Of a DNA stretch of 64,000 nucleotides, positions 47,478-57,748 are shown piece by piece. The stretch is from Mycogone perniciosa (Eukaryota; Ascomycota; Sordariomycetes; Hypocreales; Hypocreaceae), in contig JAOALB010000092.1 in NCBI GenBank assembly GCA_025331125.1, forward strand, positions 62,001 through 126,000. The letters run 5' to 3'. The notes beneath the pieces were generated by a model. It was not told the DNA's origin and ran no database searches. It saw only the letters and a list, made by a program, of their open reading frames with translations. Each line of letters starts with the position of its first letter. Positions within the stretch are counted from its first letter, which is position 1. The position numbers and the translations under genes are program-made.

Positions 47478-48223
47478 GCTGTTTTGCCCCCGTTCTTCTA
47501 GATCGTTTTTGTTTTCTTTGCTCCGTTTTAAGGGGCCTTGCCCTGTTTGACTTTGTTTTGTTTCTGGCGGCACGCATATACCTCCTCATGGTACGGTGCA
47601 ATTTTGATGGGACGGTCCCATCTGGCGTTGAAATGAAAGGTTCGGCGAACGATCGGCTTGAGTCTCACTTCGGAAATGTGCATGGCAACGAAATCGAAAG
47701 GACGGGATGATTGAATGATTGCTTCTTGCTATCAGGTGTGAGTTTTACGGTGCATTTTTATGTATTATTACTGTCGCAGCAGAATAGGGACCAGGTTCTA
47801 GGAGCACAGGTATGTAGTACTTGACTGACTTGCAACTGAACAATTTCGTTCAGGCAACTCGTATTGAATGAAATTCCCCGACTTCCTGCTTCTTGTGCAA
47901 TCCTCGTGTTAACAGGGTACGATGTATGAGGCCAGCTAGTTTCATTATTAACTTGTCGTGTGTTGGCTGATTACTGTTCCGGGAAATGCTTGATGAATGT
48001 GTTTTATGTCTCCAAGCTGGCAGATGTACGGCAGCTGGCCAACTGGCCATGAAAGAGAAACTCGGGCTTCGTACAACCATCCTCAGGTGACTTGAAAAGC
48101 TGCTAGGAAAGCCTTATAACCTCTGATTTCTTCCAAAAACCTTCCTTGAGCATCATCTTCTCAACATCCCAAACTTCCACATCACACACACACACACATC
48201 TCACCAACCAACTTTCTCGTGCA
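47478..48223. other. Intergenic region, demethylase / kinase
   Basis: About 750 bases. A CA-rich leader (ACACACACACACACATCTCACC) lies directly before the kinase start. Nothing else is supported. Confidence 0.5.
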
Positions 48224-49330
48224 ATGATCCAGCAGGACTCACTCCTACGGGCAACCTGGACTCAGCCGGCTCAGGAGAGTTGGTCTTTCCAGCCTTCTCC
48301 GCTGAATACCGGAAGCCATCATGCTGGCTCCTGGAACCAAGATGACGAAACTCGGTCTACCATTGAGAGGTGTAAATTCGCGTCTGACAAATACTTGAGG
48401 GGATCCTATCTCGGCAGCGGCGGCTGGAGCACCGTGTATAAGGTCCTCAGAGTGTCGGATGGACGTGTATTGGCAGGCAAATCTTCCACGACTGTCCAAC
48501 AGCTATATCAGGAGGCACGAACCTTGCGGCGTTTCTCACACGTAAGTCCCCAGACGAAATAGCATGATGGCTATGAATCTGGTTGTGAAGGAAGGGGTTT
48601 GACGACTGTGGTTCTCTAGGATCACATTCTTGAGTTCATCGACCTGCACAAAGAAGACGGCAACCCTGCTGCTACGCTGTTACTCACGGAGCTATGTGCA
48701 GAGGGGATGCTGCAAACACGCATTGACCGTGCTTGCGGTTGCATGGACAGAGAGGAGATACTTCAGGTGACGCTCCAGATTTCTGAGGCGCTTCAGTACC
48801 TCCACGGCCACAACGTCTTCCATTCAGACGTCAAGCCTCGGAACATCCTGATCAAACGCCTACAACCCATCAACGTGGTCCTGGCGGACTGTGCAGACAT
48901 AAAGGAGGAGGGGAAATGCCGTGGTCCTCCCCGCGGAACACAGGCCTACTGGTCGCCTGAGATCTTGAAATACAACCGTCACTTCGGGAGGAGCGATGAC
49001 GTCTGGGCTTTGGGGATCACTCTGCTTGGGATGCTTGCGCAGTGGCCGCCACTGTATCACACGAAGAAGGACGTTCGAAAGTATCCGCGAAGATGCTTCG
49101 ACCACGTCCAGGCTCTGAAGGGCATGAATCCAGATCACGACATTATTGAGTTGCTTGGAAAGACGATGGCCTGGAATGTGGGTGAGCGCGTCTCAGCACT
49201 GGACTGCAGTCGCATTGTGAAAGAATTGCTCAACAAGGCAGACGAGGGGGAAGGGCATTCTTTGATGCAGAAGGACAAAGACTTGGGTATAAAGGCGCCG
49301 GAAGATTTTCGTCCGATTTCGTTCTGGTGA
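48224..49330 (+). CDS. Small protein kinase-fold protein with altered DFG motif
   Basis: Two exons, 48224-48541 and 48620-49330, phase 0, give 342 residues. The kinase elements appear in order. The glycine loop is LGSGGWSTVYKV. The putative ATP lysine is in VLAGKSS. LLLTELCAEGML is the hinge region and ALQYLHGHNVFHSDVKPRNI the catalytic loop, with HSD instead of HRD and the catalytic Asp and Asn kept. VVLADCADI has DCA in place of DFG, though its metal-binding Asp is kept. RGTQAYWSPEIL is the APE position and DDVWALGITLLGMLAQWPPL follows. The domain fills most of the protein, with a 50-residue Ser/His/Gln-rich lead. It may be active but unusual. The family is not identified; the closest feel is the fungal lone kinase-like genes rather than a named cell-cycle kinase. 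Confidence 0.82.
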
Positions 49331-49767
49331 GGGTCTGAGGACATGACCGAATGGATGGCCATCACTGTCTGAGAGTTGAGGGCTAATACGTAACTGGAAT
49401 TGGGGCGTCTTCTCTCATGTTTGTGATAGGTACGGAGTACGGAGTAATTACTATGGCATGAGCATCACGGGATTTGACGCCATCACGAGAGACCCCCACG
49501 TTAAGTAGCCTGACTCAGCAATCCTACGCCTTTCAATGTAGATATTTTTTTTCCAGAGCCGATGTCGCAACTCTTAGACACTAAACATATAAAAATAGCG
49601 TTACGAGGCATTGAACTCTCGGTTCAATTGTCGAGGGGGTTGAATCGGCTTAAAAACCCAACCATTGCCATTGATTTTGGTGGTCTCTACTCCGTACGAA
49701 CCAACACGAGTGGGGGGTTGCTGAGCTCTAGTCTCTCCCTCTCACCTGGATAAAAGTGTGGATTTCG
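49331..49767. other. Intergenic region with TACGGAGTA motif
   Basis: About 440 bases between the kinase and the aminotransferase. A tandem GTACGGAGTACGGAGTA lies at 49430-49446 and a single TACTCCGTA near 49687-49695. Confidence 0.55.
49430..49446. repeat. GTACGGAGTA motif, tandem pair
   Basis: Two overlapping copies with a 7-base period, 100 bp downstream of the kinase stop codon. Confidence 0.65.
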
Positions 49768-51413
49768 ATGTCTCTTTCTGCGCTATATTCCCTTCCCGCT
49801 CGAGCTGCTGTTAGAAGACCCGTCATCAATCAGGCAATCCGAGGATATCATTCCACCATGAGTCTCAGTCAGAAGCTGAAGCCGGCTGCCAGGGTGTCTG
49901 GGCAGAGGCAGGATGTGTGGTGAGTTGTCGAAGAGGCCTTTTGTAGATACGACATGAGGAATTCTAAGTCAACACAGGTCTATCATTAATGAGGCTGCGG
50001 CTGCGTCGCCAAAGCAGCCCATTGTGAACATGGGCCAGGGTTTCTTTGGATACAACCCGCCGAAATTCATCCTTGATGCCGCCAAGGCAGCGCTGGATCA
50101 GGTTGATTGCAATCAGTATTCCCCGACCAAGGGACGGCCTCGGTTGAAGAAGGCCATTGCGGATGCGTATTCGCCGTTTTGGGGGAGGAAGATTAACCCC
50201 GAAACCGAAGTGACGATTACCACGGGTGCCAATGAAGGTGAGTAAGAACTACCGTCATAACGGCTGATTTCGCTTTTAACATGGATTGATTCTAGGCATG
50301 CTCAGCGCCTTCATGGCATTCATCGAGCCTGGTGATGAAGTCATCATCTTTGAGCCCTTCTTCGACCAGTACGTATATACCACTTAGTGTTGATGAGATG
50401 AAAGTTGCCACTGACTGCAAAACTAGATATATCAGCAACATTGAGATGCCTGGTGGCAAGATTGTCTATGTTCCCATGCATCCTCCCAAGACGGGAGCTA
50501 CCAAGACCTCTTCAGCGGCTGATTGGACCATTGACTTTGACGAGCTGGAAAAGGCAATCACTCCGCGAACCAAAATGATTGTCCTGAATACGCCACGTAT
50601 GTCTGACCCCCAGATGGTGCATTCTATTCGCTAACTCAACTCATGTGTAGATAACCCTGTTGGCAAGGTCTATTCGAAGGAAGAGCTGCAGAAGATTGGG
50701 GATTTGTGTGTCAAGCACGAGATTATCATTCTTTCCGATGAGGTGTATGACCGCCTGTACTATGTTCCATTCACCAGGATCTCGGGCCTGTCTCCTGAGA
50801 TTGAGCGCTTGACCATCACTGTTGGATCGGCTGGCAAGAACTTTTACGCCACTGGGTGGCGTGTCGGTACGTCTCGGAATCCTGTGACTTACCAATACTC
50901 GGCTAACGTTCAGGTCAAGGTTGGCTTATTGGCCCCGAGCACCTCATCAAGTACGTCTCAGCCGCACATACACGGATTTGCTACTCTTCGGTTTCGCCTC
51001 TGCAGGAAGCTTGCGCGGTGGGATTCGAGCAAGCCGACTCGGTCGGTTTCTGGGACGAGACGATTCGCGACATGAAGAGTAAGATGGACCGCTTCAACGA
51101 GGTGTGGGACGAGCTCGGCCTGCCCTACTCTGATCCCGAGGGCGGCTACTTTGTGCTCGTCAACATGAACAAGGTAAAGCTACCGGAGGACTACCCCTTC
51201 CCGCCGCATGTGGCTTCTCGGCCACGGGACTTTCAGCTGGCGTGGTTCTTGATTCACGAAGTGGGCGTTGCGGCGATCCCGCCCACGGAGTTTTATACGG
51301 AGGAGAATGCCCATTTGGCGGAGGATTACCTGCGGTTTGCGGTGTGCAAGGAGGATTCTGTGCTGGAGGAGGCGAAGACTAGACTGAGGGCATTGAAGAA
51401 GTATATCCAATAG
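49768..51413 (+). CDS. bna3: Kynurenine aminotransferase (class I/II, Bna3 type), likely mitochondrial
   Basis: Six exons: 49768-49919, 49978-50237, 50296-50368, 50427-50596, 50651-50866 and 50920-51413, giving 454 residues. The N-terminus MSLSALYSLPARAAVRRPVI is Arg-rich without acids, a good mitochondrial presequence; the second Met (MSLSQKLKPAA) could give a cytosolic form. Class I/II marks are NMGQGFFGYNPP, VDCNQYSPTKGRPRLKKAIA, TITTGANEG, NTPHNPVGKVYS, ILSDEVYDRLYY, and GSAGKNFYATGWRVGWLIGP with the PLP lysine at residue 281. HTRICYSSVSPLQEA and the C-terminal Arg region LRFAVCKED match Bna3/KAT enzymes. The reaction transaminates kynurenine with a 2-oxo acid to give kynurenic acid; cysteine-conjugate lyase-like activity is known in the family. 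The last acceptor is ambiguous: CAG six bases upstream also keeps frame and adds two residues. Confidence 0.92.
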
Positions 51414-51539
51414 GGAGATTTGTCATAGAATGAAATTATGATTTAAACCGACTATCGATATTATAGAGGCGTATCTACTTGTACTCGTAGGCCTGTGGAG
51501 GCTGCCGATGGTGGAGCATCTGGAGATGGATCCTCCCTA

Positions 51540-51553
51540 TCGGAGCCGGCCGA
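51540..51553. promoter_or_regulatory. Candidate UaY binding site, TCGG-N6-CCGA
   Basis: TCGGAGCCGGCCGA is a perfect TCGG-N6-CCGA palindrome 544 bp upstream of the xanthine dehydrogenase start codon. In Aspergillus nidulans, UaY, the uric-acid-responsive zinc-cluster activator of purine use, binds this sequence, and hxA is one of its targets. A GATA core (TATC at 51538-51541 on the other strand) overlaps its left edge, where the nitrogen regulator AreA could bind. Binding itself is inference. Confidence 0.65.
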
Positions 51554-52011
51554 AGCCCGGGGCGTTCTTAACGGGCAAACCCCGCGAATTACGGTGCGAA
51601 GGTCAAGCAAACTGTGTCAATATTGCGTTGCTCTGGCGTATTTTGCATGTCAGTGGTGCACTTTTCGCACATGGTCGGTCCCATGCCCCGTACTTGATAC
51701 GAACTACTACCCGTTGGAGCAAAATAAAAATACCTTCGCCTTTTAGTTGCCCAATAATACCCGAGCCTCTCATATAAAATTCGTGGTCAACCAAGTACAT
51801 TTACTATCTTTACGACAATCATTGATTTGGATTTTTGACCTGTGCACTAACAAATCCCTATGCGGAGCCCCATATAAGGCTGTTTCTGGCCTGGGTATTG
51901 GGGTGGCTTGGAGATTTCGGGGCTAACCAAACGGCGAATGCCTTTTACTAATACTAGTTGGGTGTCCAAAGGTATACGCCAATTCGGGTAATCATCATCC
52001 TCGTTGCCACA

Positions 52012-52018
52012 TATAAAT
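52012..52018 (+). promoter_or_regulatory. TATA-like box of xanthine dehydrogenase
   Basis: TATAAAT lies 79-85 bases upstream of the start codon, a usual distance for a fungal TATA element with a short leader. Confidence 0.5.
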
Positions 52019-52096
52019 GGCAAACGATAGGATACGCTTTACCCCTACTTCGTACTTCATACTTTTACCTTCTTTTCCTCCTTTTCCTCCAGCAAC

Positions 52097-55000
52097 ATGG
52101 CACCTATTGCCGTCTCCCCAGAGCGGGAGCCTCAGCCAGAGTCGCTGGCGACTTTGACTGCCGCTTTCGATGATACCCTCCGATTCTATCTTAACGGCAC
52201 AAGAGTGGTGCTGGATGATATCGACCCTGAGATTACAGTTCTCGAGTACTTGCGCGGGATTGGCCTGACGGGAACCAAACTGTATGCATCTGCGTTCCAC
52301 CAGCGCCTTATAGAGACCACGGGGCATCGTTTTGGGCTGACAAGTCTTCTTCCAGCGGCTGTGGCGAAGGTGGATGTGGTGCTTGCACCATTGTCGTGAG
52401 CCAGTACAATCCGACGACAAAGCAGATATACCACGCCAGTGTAAACGCATGTCTTGCGCCGCTCGTCAGCCTCGATGGCAAACATGTTATTACCATCGAG
52501 GGCATCGGCAACACCAAGAGACCGCATCCTGTTCAGGAGCGCGTGGCAAAGTCTCATGGCAGTCAGTGCGGTTTCTGTACGCCTGGGATTGTCATGAGCT
52601 TGTATGCCCTGCTGCGAAACAACTCAGCTCCCACGGAGGACGACGTGGAGGAAGCTTTTGATGGTAATTTGTGCCGGTGTACAGGGTACCGGTCGATTCT
52701 CGATGCGGCACAGACTTTCAGTGTAGAAAGATCATGCGGGAAGGCCAAAGGAAACGGGGGCGGTGGATGCTGTATGGAAAATGGTAACGGCAAACCCAAC
52801 GGGGGCTGCTGCATGGATAACAAGACCCAGGACGATCAGCCGATCAAGCGATTTACTCCTCCTGGATTCATCGAGTATAAGCCCGATACTGAGCTCATCT
52901 TCCCCCCTACTCTCAAGAAGCACGAGTTACGGCCGCTTGCCTTTGGTAACAAGAGGAAGAAGTGGTATCGACCGGTCACTTTGGACCAGCTCCTCCAAAT
53001 CAAGAGTGTCTATCCTCAGGCAAAAATCATTGGTGGGAGCACCGAGACGCAGATTGAGATCAAATTCAAGGCGTTGCAGTACCCCGTGTCTGTCTATGTC
53101 GGCGACATTGCCGAGTTGCGACAGTATGAATTCAAGGAGGACCATCTTGAGATCGGCGGCAATGTTACTCTGACGGATTTTGAGAACATATGCGAGATCG
53201 CTATCAAGCACTATGGACATACTAGGGGCCAGGTGTTTGAAGGAATCCTCAAGCAGTTGAAATTCTTCGCAGGCAGGCAGATTCGAAACGTCGGGACGCC
53301 TGCTGGAAACCTTGTCACTGCCTCGCCCATCTCTGATTTGAACCCGGCTCTATGGGGTGCTAATGCGGTGTTGGTGGCCAAGTCAGCGACGAGGGAGACG
53401 GAGATTCCATTATCCCAGTTCTTTACAGGCTATCGAAGAACGGCCCTTGCTCAGGACGCTATTATTGCCTCGATCAGGGTCCCAGTAACAGCGGCCAAGG
53501 GAGAGTTCTATCGGACTTATAAGCAGGCAAAGAGAAAGGATGACGACATTGCTATTGTCACCGCCGCCTTGAGGGCAAATCTGGACGATGATGGCGTGGT
53601 CACGGAATGCAATTTGATCTATGGCGGCCTGGCAGCTATGACTGTGTCCGCGAAGACGGCTGCCGAGTATCTAATAGGGAAGCGGTTCGCGGAACTTGAG
53701 ACCCTTGAAGGAACAATGAACGCGCTTGGAAACGACTTTGACTTGCAGTTCAGTGTTCCAGGAGGCATGGCATCCTATCGGAAGGCGTTGGCTTTTGGCT
53801 TCTTCTATCGATTTTACCATGACGTTCTTGCAATCCTCAACGGACAGAGCGATCACGTTGACAAAGAGGTCATCGACGAGATAGAGCGAGTTATCTCCAA
53901 GGGCGAGGTTGACCCTCACTCTGCCGCTGCCTATGAGAAGGCTGTCACGGGCAAATCGAACCCTCACGTTGCTGCATTGAAGCAAACGACTGGAGAGGCG
54001 CAGTACACAGACGACATTCCTCCTTCGAAGAATGAGCTTTATGGCTGTTGGGTATTGTCAACCAAAGCACATGCCAAAATAAACTCAATCGACTACTCTG
54101 CCGCATTGGATATGCCTGGCGTGGTTGATTACGTTGATAGGAGTAACATGCCCTCCGCCGAGGCCAACAAGTTTGGGGCTCCTAACTTTGACGAGTATTT
54201 CTTTGCCGAGGGAGAGGTTCACACAGCTGGCCAACCCATCGCCATGATTTTGGCTACATCAGCATCGAAGGCCCAAGAAGCATCAAGGGCTGTGAAGGTA
54301 GAGTACGAGGAACTGCCGGCGGTTTTGACGATCGAGGAAGCTATCGAGCAAGAGAGCTTTCACCCCTTTTACAGAGAAATAAAGACCGGTGACGTTGAAG
54401 GAGCGTTCAAGAACTGCGACTATGTCTTCACTGGCACAGCGAGGATGGGTGGACAAGAGCATTTCTACCTGGAGACCAATGCGTGTCTTGTGGTGCCCAG
54501 TCCTGAAGATGGTGCAATGGAGATATTTTCCAGCACCCAGAACCCAAATGAGACGCAAGTAGTACTCCTTTTCTCCCTCCTGGATGCCATCTAACGAGTT
54601 ACAGGCAAATATTCGCTGCTCGCGTATGTGACGTACCGGCTAACAAAGTCGTTGTCCGCGTCAAGAGACTTGGAGGCGGCTTTGGTGGCAAAGAGACGAG
54701 ATCTGTCCCCCTGAGCTCAGCGGTGGCACTTGCGGCCAAGAAGGCCAAGCGGCCGGTTCGCTGTATGCTCACTCGGGAAGAAGACATGATGACCACGGGC
54801 CAGAGACATCCTTTCCTCGGAAAGTATAAAGTCGGCATCAACAAGGACGGCATGATTCAGGCTCTAGAATGTGACATCTTCAACAATGCTGGCTGGACGT
54901 TTGATCTCAGCATCAGTGTTTTAGAGCGAGCCATGACGCATGTTGATGGATGCTATCGTATTCCCAATACTCACATTAGAGGCCGGGTTTGCAGGACAAA

Positions 55001-56327
55001 CACTATGTCAAATACCGCATTCCGGGGCTTTGGTGGACCTCAAGGCATGTTCGTCATGGAGACTCTTATGGAAGAGGTCGCGGATCGTTTGGGGATGCCC
55101 GTCGAAAGGTTGCGAGAGGTCAACTTCTACAAGGAGCTCGAACCGACGCACTTCAACCAGCCGGTAACAGACTGGCATGTACCTCTCATGTACAAGCAAG
55201 TTCAAGAAGAATCCAAGTACGCTGAGCGTCAAGTCAAGGTCTCTCAGTTCAACGAGAGCAGCAAATGGCGCAAGAGGGGGATAGCCTTGATCCCTACCAA
55301 GTTTGGCATCTCCTTCACGGCGCTCTTCCTCAACCAAGCAGGAGCGTTGGTGCATATCTATCACGATGGATCTGTTCTGGTGGCTCACGGAGGCACCGAA
55401 ATGGGCCAGGGCCTTCACACCAAGATGACGCAGATTGCTGCACAGGCTCTCCAAGTCCCCCTAGACAACGTCTTCATCTCTGAGACGGCTACCAATACTG
55501 TTCCCAACGCATCTTCCACGGCCGCGTCGGCATCTTCTGACTTGAACGGGTATGCGATTTTCAACGCCTGTGAACAGTTGAATGAGCGCTTGGCTCCCTA
55601 TAGGAAGAAGCTCGGACCAGGGGCGACGATGAAAGAACTTGCCCACACAGCATACTTTGATCGGGTAAACCTGTCGGCGCAGGGCTTCTACAAGACTCCT
55701 GATATAGGATACAACTGGGATGAGAATAAGGGCAAGCTGTTCTACTATTTCACACAAGGCGTCTCAGCCGCGGAGGTTGAGATTGACACCTTGACTGGAT
55801 CTTGGACCTGTCTCCGGGCCGACATCAAGATGGACGTTGGTCACTCCATCAACCCGGCGATCGACTATGGCCAGATTCAGGGTGCTTTCATGCAGGGCCT
55901 GGGGCTTTTCACGATGGAAGAGTCGCTGTGGCTGCGAAATGGCCCTATGGCCGGAAACCTCTTCACGCGTGGGCCAGGCGCATACAAGATCCCTGGTTTC
56001 CGCGACATCCCGCAGGAATTCAACGTGACGCTTCTCAAGGACGTTGAATGGAAGGACCTGCGCACGATCCAGCGCAGCAGAGGCGTTGGCGAGCCGCCGC
56101 TGTTTATGGGCAGCGCGGTGTTCTTTGCGATTCGGGATGCGCTCAGGGCTGCGAGGAAGAGCGCCGGCGTAGAGGCGAAGGTGGGAGAAGATGGCAGCGA
56201 GGGACTGCTGAGGTTGGAGAGTCCGGCGACACCTGAGAGGATTAGATTGGCGTGTGAGGATGAGATTATGAGGCGGGCGAGAGTGGTTCCGATGGAGGGC
56301 GAGAAGAGCTTCTTTGTGGCGATTTGA
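52097..56327 (+). CDS. hxA: Xanthine dehydrogenase (purine hydroxylase I)
   Basis: Three exons, 52097-52281, 52356-54554 and 54605-56327, give 1368 residues, close to the known Aspergillus length. Two [2Fe-2S] domains come first: GCGEGGCGACTIV (residues ~63-75), then CGFCTPGIVMS and NLCRCTGYRS (~133-175). The FAD domain has KIIGGSTETQIEI and GRQIRNVGTPAGNLVTASPI. The molybdenum cofactor domain has LGGGFGGKETRSV, NTAFRGFGGPQG, AHGGTEMGQGLHTKM, SSTAASASSDLNG and the catalytic glutamate in RGVGEPPLFMGSA. It oxidises hypoxanthine to xanthine to uric acid, using NAD+. A Cys/Gly-rich linker (GGGGCCMENG, NGGCCMDN) joins the Fe-S and FAD parts. The second intron is of the rare GC-AG kind: only the join AC|G CAA ATA keeps NPNETQIFAARV in frame. 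A UaY-type site lies upstream. Confidence 0.95.
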
Positions 56328-57748
56328 TTTTCTTAATGAATGATATGATATGTACATACGGAGTGCTATGATGGTGTTGATGATGACGAGAAGACCCCTT
56401 ATCGATTATTACTTATCAGTCTTAGAGTGGCTTAGCGAGGGGCATCTCGCAGATGCAGCAAAGTGGGCCAATCCAATGCAGGCTGTGTACTTCGTACGGA
56501 GTATTACTTCGTACTACATGACGACTCTCAAAGACTGTTTTCTGATGTATTACGAGTACTTTATAAATTTGCTTCCATTATAAATCGCTCGTGTTCTTAG
56601 TTAAATCTGACATATTTAGCCTTAAATGGATTGTGGAACACGAAGCACATAATAATTAATTACAGTGCTCTCCTCCCCTCATGCCTAGTTTCAGAGGCGG
56701 CGGACACCGGAGTGAATTACATAACATCGGCAATATACGGAGCGTTTTCGCTGCCAGTAACAAGCACATAAGATGCCAACCCGTGATATTCCGACACAGT
56801 ACAGTGCACGCTCCTGATCGGATCCTTATGCAGTCTGCCTGCAGGGGAGAGGCGAGTATAACCGTTGAGCCGGATGGACGAATGGAGAAGAGGGCCGGAC
56901 CGGCAATCTCATGTCACAGCGAACTGAAGGAAAATGGGCGTTTCACATGAATGTGTTGGACCTGTTCCGAGGCCGTCCCTCCAATTGAGTGTAAGTACTG
57001 TAGGGTAGGTCTCCAAGCCTCACCTGACATGACATGGCTATGCAAACACAAAATACCTTATGTGTACGGAGTACGAAGTACGGAGTAATAATACGTAGGT
57101 ACTATCTAATAGCCGGTCTGTCGTTGGCCTCTTCGCCCTCTGCTCTCATGTTAGGCGGCCAATTATCGCCAAAGCACGCACTAAAATTAGTCGAAGCTCT
57201 TCTAACTTCTAGCGGTAAGCCCCACTAACAGAAGCTGGCCAGTCCTCTCGGCGGCCCCCACTGGGAAGAAGCTGAAGCGTCAAAGCTGCCCTTTGTTGCT
57301 GCATTTTGCCCTCGTGCTCAACTCTCTCCTCTTCTCCAAACCTCTTCCGGTCCTTTTTCTCCCGCGTTGGGACATCGGCTCGTGCTTCTGCCTTTCCTTC
57401 TCTCTTTCTCACGTCGACTTGCGAGCGAGACATGGTGGCCTCCCCTGAAACGTCCATATATCGAGAAAACCCATCAGCGGGACCCTCACGCGACTCATTG
57501 ACGAAGCCTCCCCCGACCCTGCAGGCGCACTGACGGCTGGGACGCCGACATGCAGACGCTGCTATTGGAAGAGCCATAAAGAAGAAACGAAAAAAAAGTG
57601 CGAAAGAAGCCTGTCGCCTCCCCTCTCCCCCCGTTCAATGATCGGGGAACTTGGGCGGCGCGCCTCATTTGCGTAACGTTCGGGCCCAGCCAGACCCAAT
57701 GGGAGAACAAGCAACGGGGGGAACAACACACGACACAGAGAGCACAGC
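56328..57748. other. Intergenic region, xanthine dehydrogenase / AcuK-type regulator
   Basis: About 1.4 kb. It carries motif copies at 56489-56500 (TTCGTACGGAGT region) and 57064-57087. Open frames inside it lack protein-like character. The 57240-57700 part is the likely long promoter and leader of the zinc-cluster gene. Confidence 0.5.
57064..57087. repeat. TACGGAGTA motif cluster
   Basis: Two GTACGGAGTA/TACGGAGTA copies surround a variant GTACGAAGTA, which differs by one base. Confidence 0.65.

Larger units (their letters stand above)
51414..52096. promoter_or_regulatory. Upstream region of xanthine dehydrogenase
   Basis: 683 bases between the aminotransferase stop and the xanthine dehydrogenase start. 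It holds the TCGG-N6-CCGA element at 51540-51553, GATA-type sites (TATC at 51538-51541, CGATAG at 52025-52030) and a TATA-like box at 52012-52018. Confidence 0.7.

Noticed and set aside
54559..54604. GT donor for the second xanthine dehydrogenase intron
   Set aside because: It leads to a stop after eight codons in exon 3; the GC donor four bases upstream restores the conserved frame.
49768..56327. Aminotransferase and xanthine dehydrogenase as a metabolic cluster
   Set aside because: Kynurenine transamination and purine oxidation are separate pathways, and no transporter, regulator or further pathway gene lies beside them.
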